Shown here in pieces: positions 1 to 8,388 of a DNA stretch of 55,921 nucleotides (within the stretch, counting starts at the first letter, position 1; each line of letters begins with the position of its first letter). The notes beneath the pieces are model-generated. The model was not told where the DNA came from and did no database searches. It saw only the letters and a list, made by a program, of their open reading frames with translations. Position numbers and translations under genes: made by a program. Location of the stretch: assembly GCF_018861755.1 (NCBI RefSeq), contig NZ_JAHLEF010000032.1:1-55921 (forward strand), read 5' to 3'. Origin of the DNA: Clostridium sp. CF012. Its GTDB lineage: Bacteria; Bacillota; Clostridia; Clostridiales; Clostridiaceae.

Positions 1-309
1 AGCTTTCATAAGGTCTGATTTTATTTCTCTAATCTTGTTACGTTCACGCCTATAATTAGAATAAGCCACTCCAATAGGCTTATGTCCATTTTCTAAAAGT
101 TTATCTTCAACTATATTTTGTATTTCCTCCACAGAAAGTTGCTGCTTGTCCAAATCCTCAATTCTTTCTAACACCTTTTGAGTTAGCTCTATAATTTCAC
201 TTTCTTTTAAATTAAAAGCTATCTCATCCGCAGCTCCTCTTATGGCATTTGTAATTTTTATCGAATCAAATTGAACCTCTCGTCCATCTCTTTTGACTAC
301 ATGTAGCAT
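1..309 (-). CDS. nrdD: Anaerobic ribonucleoside-triphosphate reductase, N-terminal part (partial)
   Basis: The gene enters from the left edge and only its first 103 codons are in the window. The translation starts MLHVVKRDGREVQFDSIKI and continues as a typical ATP-cone, the allosteric nucleotide-binding domain (about residues 1-90) at the front of ribonucleotide reductases. The following NYRRERNKIREIKSDLMKA stretch fits the class III anaerobic enzyme, which makes deoxynucleotides under anoxic conditions with a glycyl radical; that catalytic part lies outside the window. A GGGAGG ribosome binding site at 318-323 supports the ATG at 309. An ATP-cone also occurs in NrdR and in class I and II reductases, so the NrdD call is probable rather than proven. 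Confidence 0.8.
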   Translation of the reverse strand, partial: MLHVVKRDGREVQFDSIKITNAIRGAADEIAFNLKESEIIELTQKVLERIEDLDKQQLSVEEIQNIVEDKLLENGHKPIGVAYSNYRRERNKIREIKSDLMKA

Positions 310-668
310 AACTAGGCCTCCCTAAACACAATATCTTGTACTTTGCTTATTATACCCTAGTAAAAATTTTATATCAATTTCAGAATTAACTTCTATCATA
401 TAATACGCCCATTTAGGTTTGGGTTATCTCAATATCCTTTGATTTTTTATCCTTATTCTCCTGTTGACATTATATTTTAACCTCTAAACTTATTTTTATT
501 AATATCTGCATCAAAAAAATTAAAAAATAAAATAGTATAAAAAAAACATTAAAAGCCAAACTATATTTAGAACATAAAACAACCATTATTAAAATTATTA
601 TAAATAATATACTGTCTTAAGTTAAAATAGTTTTATAAAAATAGCTAAACTATACGCATTTTAAATTA
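310..668. other. AT-rich intergenic region between nrdD and the cold-shock gene
   Basis: The two flanking genes are divergent, so both promoters must lie in or next to this stretch. I found no open reading frame with a ribosome binding site, no convincing hairpin and no repeat in it. The only clear promoter element is the extended -10 that starts just after it. Confidence 0.5.
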
Positions 669-848
669 TGCTATAATGTAATTAAGTTTAGAGAAATTTT
701 TAGTAAATAACTAAAAAGATACACAATTTTTTATTTTATTTTTGAAAAACTATTTAAAAATTCAGCAAAGTGTAGTATCATAGTACTTATGTTACAAATG
801 TTTTATGTTACAAATGTTACAAATTTTTTTATTCAGGAGGAAAGTTAT
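669..848 (+). promoter_or_regulatory. Extended -10 promoter and long 5' leader of the cold-shock gene
   Basis: TGCTATAAT at 669-677 is an extended -10 element (TGn plus a perfect TATAAT). No good -35 hexamer is present, which is usual for extended -10 promoters. Transcription from about 684 would give a leader of about 165 nt before the ATG at 849. Long leaders are typical of cold-shock mRNAs, where they control translation at low temperature. The leader contains the repeated ATGTTACAA-type words at 789-820 and ends with AGGAGG at 836-841. The promoter is seen in sequence; the regulatory role is inferred. Confidence 0.55.
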
Positions 849-1049
849 ATGAAAACAGGTACAGTTAAATGGTTTAACTCAGAAAAAGGGTTTGGATTCT
901 TATCCGTAGAGGGAGAAGAAGATGTATTCGTACATTTTTCAGCTATTCAAGGAGACGGATATAAATCTTTAGAAGAAGGACAACAAGTTCAATTCGAAAT
1001 AACTACTGGAGCTAGAGGACCTCAAGCTTCTAACGTTACTAGATTATAA
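849..1049 (+). CDS. Cold-shock protein, CspA family
   Basis: A 66-residue single cold-shock domain protein of the usual family length. It carries both RNA-binding motifs: RNP1-like KGFGFL at residues 13-18 and RNP2-like VFVHF at 26-30. Such proteins bind single-stranded RNA and DNA and act as RNA chaperones in the cytoplasm during cold shock and growth transitions. An in-frame ATG exists 60 nt upstream, but AGGAGG at 836-841 lies directly before the ATG at 849 and the family always begins with this short N-terminus, so 849 is the start. It is monocistronic, with its own leader and a strong terminator. Confidence 0.95.
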   Translation: MKTGTVKWFNSEKGFGFLSVEGEEDVFVHFSAIQGDGYKSLEEGQQVQFEITTGARGPQASNVTRL

Positions 1050-1091
1050 TTCAAAATCTAAAGTAATCTATAATATACATCAATTATAGAT

Positions 1092-1125
1092 AAGCCACCT
1101 ATCACTTTGTGATAGGTGGTTTTTA
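1092..1125 (+). terminator. Rho-independent terminator of the cold-shock gene
   Basis: CCACCTATCAC and GTGATAGGTGG form an 11-bp perfect stem with a TTT loop, followed by a T run. It lies about 45 nt after the stop codon. Confidence 0.9.
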
Positions 1126-1276
1126 GTTTATATCTATTGTCCGCGATAAAACGAATTACTGCTCTGTACTTTGTTTTATTATTGCATAAAAACATTATCG
1201 TCTCATGAATATAATAGTGATTTTTGCTAAAACTATACAAGAACTAGTTTATAAACCATGAAAGGATGTTTTCATA

Positions 1277-1453
1277 ATGTTTGGAAAAATAATAGATATG
1301 GACAATACGGATGCTTTTATAAATTTTTTAGATGGAACTACTATGGATGTAAGTATTGCTCGTTTACCTAAAGATTCAAAAATAGGAGATTCTGTTGATA
1401 TTAATATTGGGACCACTAGTTTTCTTAACGATAAAATGGAAAGTTTTTTCTAA
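1277..1453 (+). CDS. Small 58-residue protein, possibly DUF3006-like
   Basis: A short gene with ATG at 1277 and a weak AAAGGATG ribosome binding site upstream at about 1260. The 58-residue product begins MFGKIIDMDNTDAFINFLDG. The pattern of a short beta-hairpin, a DG turn, a V/I-rich strand, a conserved-looking LPKDSKIGDSV stretch and a final strand resembles the small DUF3006 fold (LPEGAKEGD-type motif), but this is only a pattern resemblance. It has no signal peptide or membrane segment. It lies between two terminators, so it is a single-gene unit. Function unknown. Confidence 0.65.
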   Translation: MFGKIIDMDNTDAFINFLDGTTMDVSIARLPKDSKIGDSVDINIGTTSFLNDKMESFF

Positions 1454-1461
1454 TAAACTTA

Positions 1462-1509
1462 AAATAATAAAAGACTGTATTTGTACAACAAATACAGTCT
1501 TTTATTATT
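1462..1509. terminator. Bidirectional terminator between convergent genes
   Basis: A long inverted repeat of about 21 bp, with arms around AAAAGACTGTATTTG and CAAATACAGTCTTTT, has A/T tracts on both sides. It can terminate the small plus-strand gene ending at 1453 and the minus-strand lipoprotein gene ending at 1518. Confidence 0.88.
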
Positions 1510-1517
1510 TAGGCATC

Positions 1518-2351
1518 TTAAAATTTATCAGGTTTTTTGTCTTCATAAGTTGCAATATTCCATAGCCCCTTGTCATATTTAGCAATCACGTAATATACCT
1601 TCTCTTTCTCACTAAGTTTAGTCCTAATTGTAACAGATGACTTGTATATAGTAGCTTTATAACCTTCTGTTTTAATCTTTATTAACACATCGTAATCTGT
1701 GTTTTCACCTTTTATTAGTACAGCATTATAGTCATTTAGCAATTTACTTTTAAAGGACCCTAAATCAGTTGATAATACAAATTTAGCTACACTACTATCT
1801 TCGCTTACATCAACGCCTATTTTTTTACCTTTACCCTCACCCTTTACATACTTATCCAGTACATTTGATATTGAATCATAATACACGGTTTTAAAATCTA
1901 TGGGCTTTCTAATATTCCAAAAATTTTGTATTATGTCATTATCAATTCTTTTAGATACAATATAGCTCTTATCTGCACTGTACAAATTAGCTCCATCTTT
2001 TTCATCCAGGCCTGCTATATAATTAAATTTGTGAACTTTATCTATGCCCTCATACATTTCAAATATATAATCAGACTCTAATGTTGACTTTTCACTAACT
2101 TCCTTAGACGCCGATAAAATTTCATACAAGTCTTTTATGGCTATTTCATCTGTAACCACAAACCTAAAACTTTTATCCCTAGTACTTTGTATTATTATCT
2201 TTTTTATTCTGCCCTGCTTAATATATTCAAAATCATTATTCTTCACTCCAAGCTTTACTTTAATTCCATCAAGGCTTTTACATCCTGTAAATATAAATGC
2301 GGCCATTATTATAAATGAAAATATAAGGAGCTTATTTTTATTTTTATGCAT
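1518..2351 (-). CDS. Predicted lipoprotein of unknown function
   Basis: A 277-residue protein with a classical lipoprotein signal: lysine/asparagine-rich start, hydrophobic core at residues 8-20 and lipobox FTGC at 21-24, so Cys24 would be lipidated and the protein anchored on the outer face of the membrane. The rest is a soluble domain rich in lysine, aspartate and beta-strand residues. I do not recognise a family. AGGAGG at 2359-2364 supports the ATG at 2351. It shares the bidirectional terminator with the small upstream gene and stands alone. Confidence 0.8.
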   Translation of the reverse strand: MHKNKNKLLIFSFIIMAAFIFTGCKSLDGIKVKLGVKNNDFEYIKQGRIKKIIIQSTRDKSFRFVVTDEIAIKDLYEILSASKEVSEKSTLESDYIFEMYEGIDKVHKFNYIAGLDEKDGANLYSADKSYIVSKRIDNDIIQNFWNIRKPIDFKTVYYDSISNVLDKYVKGEGKGKKIGVDVSEDSSVAKFVLSTDLGSFKSKLLNDYNAVLIKGENTDYDVLIKIKTEGYKATIYKSSVTIRTKLSEKEKVYYVIAKYDKGLWNIATYEDKKPDKF

Positions 2352-2625
2352 TTGTTATCCTCCTCACTACTCTCTGCTGGAAATAACAATAATCAATTGT
2401 TATCCTAACTCTCAGACGTAATTTTATATTTATTAGTTAATTCTCTAAATAGCCTTAATCTCATTATTTAAGCTGCCAACCACAAATAAATTTTTAAGAG
2501 AAGATAATACTCCTCCCAACTAAAGACTCGTTAAAAACGCTTTATGCGCTCATAATGCACCTATGGATTGCACTTTTAAAATCACATTAACTAAATTATA
2601 ATACTTTAAAAAGGTTTAAGCAACT

Positions 2626-3210
2626 TTAATTAATTTTAAAGGTCTCCACTATACTTTCGTAAATAGCCCCATAAGCTTCTTTAAAATTAACATTTCTTGC
2701 GAAAAATGAAAATCTATAAAATTCACTTCCATCATCAATAAAATATTCATATACCTTGTACCAATTATTATCAGTTACATTAATTAAGTATTGCACTAAA
2801 TATGTTTTTTTACCATTTATACTAATACTGTCTAATTTATAATTTTTAATTACGTTTTGCTCCTGAGATATCTTTTTACTATTATCTAAAAATGTTTTCA
2901 AATCCTGTTTACTCCTCCACACTTCCACAAATCCATGGATTATTGCATCCGATGATTGAAAATCATTGTGATATATAATCTCCCCACCAGTAAATTTTTT
3001 TTCTTTAGTTGTCCATCCTTCTGGTAACTTATAGCTTACTTTTCCATTTAAAGCTTGGAAATCATTTAGTAAACTAATATTATGCTCTACAAGAATGGTG
3101 GTTTTTATCTGTTTATCGAATCCTTTTGATATCCCCAAAAGTGTTATCATAAGGCCCATTAATATCACTATGATTCCAACTTTTTTTCTATTTATAAATA
3201 TAACCCTCAA
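2626..3210 (-). CDS. Membrane-anchored extracellular protein, possibly PsbP/DcrB-like
   Basis: A 194-residue protein with a short basic N-terminus (RKK), one hydrophobic segment at about residues 12-28, and an exported domain. The domain contains VSYKLPEGW followed by alternating strands and a final helix SIVETF; this layout is reminiscent of the PsbP/DcrB lipoprotein fold, a tentative match by pattern only. No lipobox is present, so the hydrophobic segment probably acts as an uncleaved anchor. The gene is separated from its neighbours by about 110 and 270 nt and looks monocistronic. Function unknown. Confidence 0.72.
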   Translation of the reverse strand: MRVIFINRKKVGIIVILMGLMITLLGISKGFDKQIKTTILVEHNISLLNDFQALNGKVSYKLPEGWTTKEKKFTGGEIIYHNDFQSSDAIIHGFVEVWRSKQDLKTFLDNSKKISQEQNVIKNYKLDSISINGKKTYLVQYLINVTDNNWYKVYEYFIDDGSEFYRFSFFARNVNFKEAYGAIYESIVETFKIN

Positions 3211-3271
3211 TGTACCCCTCCATTTATTAATATTAATATACTATATGATATATATTAAAAGAATATTAAAA

Positions 3272-3312
3272 AATTAAATGTGCGACTAAATTATATAGTC
3301 GCACATTTAATT
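3272..3312 (-). terminator. Terminator of the tandem-repeat protein gene
   Basis: A 17-bp perfect stem (arms 3272-3288 and 3296-3312, core GTGCGACTA / TAGTCGCAC) lies 10 nt beyond the stop of the minus-strand gene ending at 3322. The A-rich side gives a T run on the minus strand. Confidence 0.85.
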
Positions 3313-3321
3313 TCATACATA

Positions 3322-4599
3322 TTATTTTTTTAAAGGGACAACAATTGTAGATTTTTTGAAATCATAAAACATCAGCCAATGTCCCATTTCGTCATTTTCA
3401 CTATCCGCAATCCAAGTTACAAAACCAGTTTTGCCTCCATAGGGCTGGTGAACTTTAGCTTTGCTTCCTGGTATTCCATAAACGATATATTTCATTTTAC
3501 CAGTGGAGTCACATTTATATCCTAGCATAAAAGAACCGTAGTTCCTAATATATGGATAGTAACAGATCATAGGATAAAATGCTATTGTATATTTATTATA
3601 GTCACTGAGGTCATACATATTCTCTAAACTACTCACAGGTACTTTATACCATTTGCACCATTTGATCTCTTTAGAAAAAATAGGTACTTCATCAAAACCT
3701 ATTGCTACTGTTTTAAAGAAATCTCCCATAGCACCTTTAGGATATTCACCTTTATCATAATCATCTTTCTTATCATGGCACTTATACTCTTCATCTTGTT
3801 TTTTATCCTTATTTCTATTCCCACCTAAAATATCTTCAGGTTCTTTGGTTTCAGGCTCTCTAGCTTCTGGTTCTTTCGCTTCAGGTTCTTTAGCTTCAGG
3901 TCCTCTAGCTTCTGGTTCTTTAGCTTCTGGCTCTTTAGCTTCAGGTCCTCTAGCTTCAGGTCCTCTAGCTTCTGGCTCTTTGGCTTCTGGCTCTTTGGTT
4001 TCTGGCTCTTTGGCTTTAAGCTCCCTCGCTTCTAATACACCTGCCGTTTTAATTAATCCATCAGCATCCAATTCATCGCTTTTAATTTTAATTAATTCAA
4101 TATTTTGTTCATATTCATCAAATTCATTAATTATATCATCTGTTCTTGTTTCACTCTTTCCTTTATTGAAATCCGCTAACTTATAGTTTCTCCATTCATT
4201 GGGTTTGTCTGTTGTTGAAAATCCGCTCATTATCGAAACCACATTGGTATCGAGAAATTTTACAATTGCAGCCCCAACGATCTTTTCAGCTGATATTCCA
4301 GTGTCTGCTATATTTTCCATGTCATATTCATTAGAAATGTCTACCCTACCATAATCGTCTATGTTCAATTTACCCAGTTTTATTATTTTATTTACATCTT
4401 TCTTACCACATATTAAAATCATGTAATAAGGTTGTTTTTCTTTCCTTAGGTTCTGCACGTAGTATGAAATCTTGCATTTATTATTTTTCATTTCTAGCTT
4501 TGCATATCCAGAAGGAATTTTATCAGAGTCTAAAGAATAGCCTTTTTCATCTTCTTGTAATATAATAAAGTACCTACTATAACTTTTTTTAGGTGTCAC
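3322..4599 (-). CDS. Two-domain protein with central KEPEA/RGPEA tandem repeat, function unknown
   Basis: A 425-residue protein in three parts. Residues 1 to about 145 form an N-terminal beta-rich domain beginning SRYFIILQEDEKGY. A charged linker follows, with 12 uninterrupted five-residue repeats (KEPEA, RGPEA and variants) at residues 197-256. The C-terminal domain, about 290-425, is rich in Trp and Tyr and contains WCKWYKVP and GHWLMFYDF. There is no signal peptide or membrane helix. The repeat is likely an extended spacer between two folded domains. I do not recognise either domain with certainty. A role in the spore or cell surface is possible but not shown. ATG at 4599; single-gene unit with its own terminator. 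Confidence 0.75.
   Translation of the reverse strand: MTPKKSYSRYFIILQEDEKGYSLDSDKIPSGYAKLEMKNNKCKISYYVQNLRKEKQPYYMILICGKKDVNKIIKLGKLNIDDYGRVDISNEYDMENIADTGISAEKIVGAAIVKFLDTNVVSIMSGFSTTDKPNEWRNYKLADFNKGKSETRTDDIINEFDEYEQNIELIKIKSDELDADGLIKTAGVLEARELKAKEPETKEPEAKEPEARGPEARGPEAKEPEAKEPEARGPEAKEPEAKEPEAREPETKEPEDILGGNRNKDKKQDEEYKCHDKKDDYDKGEYPKGAMGDFFKTVAIGFDEVPIFSKEIKWCKWYKVPVSSLENMYDLSDYNKYTIAFYPMICYYPYIRNYGSFMLGYKCDSTGKMKYIVYGIPGSKAKVHQPYGGKTGFVTWIADSENDEMGHWLMFYDFKKSTIVVPLKK
3832..4011 (-). repeat. In-frame 15-nt tandem repeat, 12 copies
   Basis: Twelve contiguous 15-nt units, each encoding K/R-E/G-P-E-A/T/D. Copies differ at synonymous and a few nonsynonymous sites; variants KEPEA, RGPEA, REPET and KEPED occur. 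Because the unit is a multiple of three, copy-number changes by slippage or recombination would keep the frame. Confidence 0.95.
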
Positions 4600-4676
4600 C
4601 TTCTTTTACCTCCATATAAAACTTATTCATTATACTATATGAAGTATATAATAAAAAGTGAACAACATTCGAAAAT

Positions 4677-5513
4677 TTATTTTATAGACCACATTTCATC
4701 TGAAAGCTTTGCGAACTCTTGAAGAGATAGTGTTTCCCCTCTTCTTTTAGGATCAATGTTCGCTCTTTCAAAACATTTTAGAAGCTCTTCTTTATCAATA
4801 CCCAAATCCTTGACCCCATTCCACAAGGTTTTTCTTCTCATATTAAAAGATTTCCTTACTAAAGAAAAGAAGAAGGCCTCGTCTTTAACCTTAACTTTAG
4901 GCTCCTTTAATCTATCCAATCTAATAACAATAGATTCTACCTTAGGCTGTGGTATAAATGCTGACGGTGGCACTAATCGTATAATTTTCGTATCACAATA
5001 GTATTGAACTAATATTGAAAAAGCTCCATAAGCCTTGCAATTGGGCTCAGAATCTATCCTTATCCCAACTTCCTTTTGTATCATTATAGTTAATGATTTA
5101 AAATCGTAGCCTTTAGTAAGTAAGTTAACGATTATAGGAGTTGTGAGATAATAAGGTAAGTTAGCTACTAGTTTTACGGATTTCTCCTCACCCATTAACT
5201 CATTAAAATCTACTTTAAGAGCATCCTTATGAATAAGCTCAAAATTATTGAAATCTTTAAGCTCTTCTTCTAAAATAGGAAAAAGTTTTTCATCTAATTC
5301 TATGGCACAAACTTTTTTAGCTCTTTTTAAAAGTGCTCTAGTTAATGTTCCGAACCCTGGTCCTATTTCAATAATAAAATCCTCTTCATTAACCTCTGCT
5401 CCATCAACTACATCTTCAAGCACAGAGTCGTCTATCAAGAAATTTTGGCCGAGCCCCTTTTTAAATTTAAAATCATATTTCTTTGCAACCTCACTAATTG
5501 TCAAATTTTCCAT
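4677..5513 (-). CDS. ksgA: 16S rRNA dimethyladenosine transferase RsmA/KsgA
   Basis: A 278-residue enzyme that transfers four methyl groups from S-adenosylmethionine to two adjacent adenosines at the 3' end of 16S rRNA, a late step of 30S maturation. Visible motifs are the SAM-binding [13 protein letters not shown] at residues 48-60, the acidic IELDEKL after strand 2, and the catalytic NLPYYL at 118-123. The N-terminal KKGLGQNFL is also typical. The start at 5513 has AAGGAG just upstream. It overlaps the end of rnmV by 20 nt, so the two are translationally coupled; the yabE-rnmV-ksgA order is conserved in Firmicutes. Confidence 0.96.
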   Translation of the reverse strand: MENLTISEVAKKYDFKFKKGLGQNFLIDDSVLEDVVDGAEVNEEDFIIEIGPGFGTLTRALLKRAKKVCAIELDEKLFPILEEELKDFNNFELIHKDALKVDFNELMGEEKSVKLVANLPYYLTTPIIVNLLTKGYDFKSLTIMIQKEVGIRIDSEPNCKAYGAFSILVQYYCDTKIIRLVPPSAFIPQPKVESIVIRLDRLKEPKVKVKDEAFFFSLVRKSFNMRRKTLWNGVKDLGIDKEELLKCFERANIDPKRRGETLSLQEFAKLSDEMWSIK

Positions 5514-6069
5514 AGTTCATCTCCTTATCTACCTTTTTCAAGGCTTCTATAAATTCTTCCTTTATAATTCCGTAATTGTTTAACCTAGTTATAAATTGTG
5601 AGGAATTGCCGTATCCTATACCTAATTCTTTTCCTAGCGCATCCCGTCTTTCTTTTGCACGACTATCAGCTGTTAACTTGAAAAATATCATGTCCTGTAT
5701 ATTAAATTCACTTCTTTTCTCTTGAACTTCAAACTTTGCCGTTTCCAGAGCTCTTAATATTGTTTCAGGGGATGCATTTTCAACGCCTATATCTCCATCT
5801 TTAGTACCTTCCTTTTGAGATATATATGCATGCTTTACATCAGCTACTCTTTTGGAAATAATTCTTCTTATTTTTTCTCCAGCAAAGTCTGGATCAGTAA
5901 AGATTATTACACCTTTTCGCTTTTGAGCTTCTCTTATTTTGTTAATTATCTTTTCGTTGATTCCAAAACCTCCTACAGAGATCAGCTCAGCATCTACTGC
6001 TCTTTTAACTGCTGTAACATCGTCTCTTCCTTCAACTACTATTACTTCTTTAATCATAATATTATCCAT
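5494..6069 (-). CDS. rnmV: Ribonuclease M5
   Basis: A 191-residue Toprim-domain endonuclease that completes 5S rRNA maturation by cleaving double-stranded precursor. Toprim motifs are clear: VVEGRDD at residues 11-17 (catalytic Glu) and [13 protein letters not shown] at 57-69 (DxD motif). An in-frame ATG at 6081 exists, but the GGAGG ribosome binding site overlaps that codon and sits 5-6 nt before the ATG at 6069, so 6069 is chosen. Its 3' end overlaps ksgA by 20 nt. A 5S rRNA gene, its expected substrate, is at the right end of this window. Confidence 0.94.
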   Translation of the reverse strand: MDNIMIKEVIVVEGRDDVTAVKRAVDAELISVGGFGINEKIINKIREAQKRKGVIIFTDPDFAGEKIRRIISKRVADVKHAYISQKEGTKDGDIGVENASPETILRALETAKFEVQEKRSEFNIQDMIFFKLTADSRAKERRDALGKELGIGYGNSSQFITRLNNYGIIKEEFIEALKKVDKEMNYGKFDN

Positions 6070-6196
6070 ATTTTCCTCCATACTTATACTAATCTAAGAC
6101 ACTTACTATTAATGAAAAAGAAAGATATCCTTTAGTATTTCTTTTTATTACTGTATCTATAATATCATTTTACTTATTATTAGTGAACTGTAAAGC

Positions 6197-6220
6197 AAAA
6201 AAAAAGGAGCTAATGCTCCT
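6197..6220 (-). terminator. Terminator of yabE, overlapping its stop codon
   Basis: On the minus strand AGGAGC-ATTA-GCTCCT is followed by a run of nine T residues. The 5' edge of the stem includes bases of the yabE stop codon. It separates yabE from rnmV transcriptionally. Confidence 0.85.
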
Positions 6221-7259
6221 ACTTTAAAATATAAATATCTACACTCCGTGATCCCCAATCCCACATTTCATTACTTGAATCGAAATATAAATCTATATGA
6301 TTACCTTTTATTGCTCCACCAATGTCTTCTGCGATGGCAAGTCCATATCCATCTACCCACAGCTTGGTTCCCAGTGGAATAACTCTAGGATCCACAGCTA
6401 TAGTGCTATAGCCCTTAGTGTTTCTTTTTGCACGTGCTCCAGTTGAAGTTATACCATAGTAAGGATCACCAGGGCTTTTACCAGTGCTATCAAAATCAGC
6501 ATTATATGCTGTTGCCCTAACCCTTAGCTTCTCAGTATAACGAATGTCTCCTCCACGCGATGGTGAATATACACCAACAGTACCTAGTGCAACTATTTGT
6601 TTAACTGGCTTCGATTTAAGCTTTTCACTTACTAAATTTCTAGCTACCTCTTTGCCATTTTCATAGACAACAGATGAAGTAATAACCTTCTGGCCCACTT
6701 TTCCTGTTTGAATAACTTTTTTTACACCTTTGTCCAGTTCATTGCTGTTTTTAAATTCAGTTGCAAAGTCAATCGTTTTAATTTCTTGAAGAACATCAGT
6801 GTTTACTCTTGTTATTTGTACTTGTAACCCTGATTTTAACGAATCACTTTTTAATGGGGTAATCTTATCCTCACTACTTAATACAATACTTTCTGCTTTT
6901 AGCATATCCGCTACTGTATTTTCAGCAGTTTGAATATTCAATTCTTTCCCATCAACTTTTACTTTAACATTAACAGCCTTTTTTATATATATTTTGTCTC
7001 CGTCTTTTACTTCACTGTCTAAACTAACTGTTATTTGATCTTTTGCCCCTAGTGCTATATTATTAGTTTTTAGTATTTGATTAACATTGCTTTTTAAAGT
7101 TATAACTTGTATGGATTTACCATCAACAATAACCGATATAACTTTTTTCATGTTAAATATAGTCACCGTAATACATGTTAATATGAGCATTGCTATAAAA
7201 ACTGTCTTGGGGCCGTTTGAAAAATAGTACTTCAAATTATTTTTCGCGCTTTTCATCAT
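6219..7259 (-). CDS. yabE: YabE-like cell-wall protein with DUF348, G5 and 3D domains
   Basis: A 346-residue exported protein. A basic start is followed by a hydrophobic segment (about 19-37), two DUF348 repeats (about 39-78 and 96-135), a G5 domain (about 150-225) and a C-terminal 3D domain (about 243-345). The 3D domain carries the aspartates that give it its name (AEDIGGAIKGNHIDLYF) and resembles the catalytic part of lytic transglycosylases and the stationary-phase/Rpf-like wall proteins, so a role in peptidoglycan cleavage or remodelling is expected. GGGAGGG lies before the ATG at 7259; a second ATG follows immediately. A perfect promoter lies upstream and a terminator overlaps the stop codon. 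Confidence 0.92.
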   Translation of the reverse strand: MMKSAKNNLKYYFSNGPKTVFIAMLILTCITVTIFNMKKVISVIVDGKSIQVITLKSNVNQILKTNNIALGAKDQITVSLDSEVKDGDKIYIKKAVNVKVKVDGKELNIQTAENTVADMLKAESIVLSSEDKITPLKSDSLKSGLQVQITRVNTDVLQEIKTIDFATEFKNSNELDKGVKKVIQTGKVGQKVITSSVVYENGKEVARNLVSEKLKSKPVKQIVALGTVGVYSPSRGGDIRYTEKLRVRATAYNADFDSTGKSPGDPYYGITSTGARAKRNTKGYSTIAVDPRVIPLGTKLWVDGYGLAIAEDIGGAIKGNHIDLYFDSSNEMWDWGSRSVDIYILK

Positions 7260-7293
7260 AAAAATTCCCTCCCTTAGTCAAGAGTACTTGGGT

Positions 7294-7322
7294 ATTATAC
7301 CTTGAAGCAAGAAATATGTCAA
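7294..7322 (-). promoter_or_regulatory. Consensus sigma-A promoter of yabE
   Basis: On the minus strand TTGACA (7317-7322), a 17-bp spacer and TATAAT (7294-7299): both hexamers match consensus exactly. The predicted start is about 25-30 nt before the yabE ATG. The rest of the 293-nt intergenic region up to tatD holds three tandem copies of AAATTAGT near 7430-7456 and nothing else recognised. Confidence 0.88.
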
Positions 7323-7552
7323 ATTTTAAGCCCATTACTCTTAGTTTTGACTGCTAATGCATCATTGTGCATACAATTATAATATTAAATTATAATTTTA
7401 AAATAAAATAATCATTCAGCCTTTCAGGGTAAATTAGTAAATTAGTAAATTAGTATTTACCATTAAAATTATATGTGCTCTACATACTTTTAATTCCAAA
7501 AAATTTTTTTTGTATTTTTTTTCCAGCAAGTAGAACTATTAATTATTTTACA

Positions 7553-8320
7553 CTATTTGTTTATTTTTAGCAAACTTTTTATGTTAAGTATTGTTATATT
7601 TTCAATTTCCTCAATGGTTTTGCACTTGATTTCTGCTATCTTTTCTATTATGTACGCAATATAATCAGATTGATTTCTTTTGCCCCTATTCGGTTCTGGC
7701 GCCATGTACGGGCAATCTGTTTCTACTAGTATCCTATCCATTGGTACAACTTTTGCTACTTCTGCGATTTTTTTTGCATTTTTAAAGGTTATAACTCCAG
7801 TAAATCCTATATAATATCCGAGTTTTAAGCATTCCAAAGCAAATTCAACACTTCCCGAGAAGCAGTGAACGGTGCCTATAACCTCTGGAAATTCTTTTAA
7901 TATATCTAAAGTATCACCATGAGCATCCCTATCGTGGATAACCACTGGCAATTTAAGTTCTTTTGCTAGCTTCATTTGAAGTCTAAACGCCGCCTTTTGA
8001 ATATCTCTAGGTGGGTTTTCACCATAATAATAATCTAATCCTATTTCTCCTATAGCTCTAACCTTTGAATTTTTTGCTAAATTCCTTAGTTCCTCAATAA
8101 TATCCTCATTAACAATATCTGCATGTTCCGGGTGAATCCCTACTGCCGAATATATAAAATCATATTTTTCGGACAATTCTACTGACATTCTTGCGCCTTC
8201 CAATGACGCACCACAGTTTAAAACCCCTATTACTCCTTTATCCTTTAATCCCAAAATCACTTCTTCTCTATCTTCATTAAAAGCCTCATCATCATAATGT
8301 GAATGCGAATCAAATATCAT
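7553..8320 (-). CDS. tatD: TatD-family metal-dependent hydrolase (DNase)
   Basis: A 255-residue TIM-barrel amidohydrolase-superfamily protein of the usual TatD/YabD length. Metal-binding motifs visible: HSH at residues 6-8, GEIGLDYY near 92, the histidine in VIHDRDAH, VHCFSG, and ETDCPYMAPEPNRGKRN near the C-terminus. TatD proteins are Mg-dependent 3'-5' exonucleases acting on DNA and RNA. It follows the DUF445 gene by 68 nt on the same strand. The ribosome binding site is weak, but the family always starts at this MIFDSHSH sequence. Confidence 0.93.
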   Translation of the reverse strand: MIFDSHSHYDDEAFNEDREEVILGLKDKGVIGVLNCGASLEGARMSVELSEKYDFIYSAVGIHPEHADIVNEDIIEELRNLAKNSKVRAIGEIGLDYYYGENPPRDIQKAAFRLQMKLAKELKLPVVIHDRDAHGDTLDILKEFPEVIGTVHCFSGSVEFALECLKLGYYIGFTGVITFKNAKKIAEVAKVVPMDRILVETDCPYMAPEPNRGKRNQSDYIAYIIEKIAEIKCKTIEEIENITILNIKSLLKINK

Positions 8321-8388
8321 AATAAATACTGTATTAAACCCAATAATTCCAAGGGTTTAATTGCAGTTCTCACCTTCCTCTCATTGTA

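Noticed and set aside
1058-1240. 60-codon minus-strand frame after the cold-shock gene
   Set aside because: It runs through the cold-shock terminator hairpin and has no ribosome binding site or recognisable similarity.
3845-4186. 113-codon plus-strand reading frame rich in Gly-Ser-Leu-Ala repeats
   Set aside because: It is the antisense of the KEPEA tandem repeat in a gene with good start signals; the frame is open because of the 15-nt repeat, and it has no ribosome binding site.
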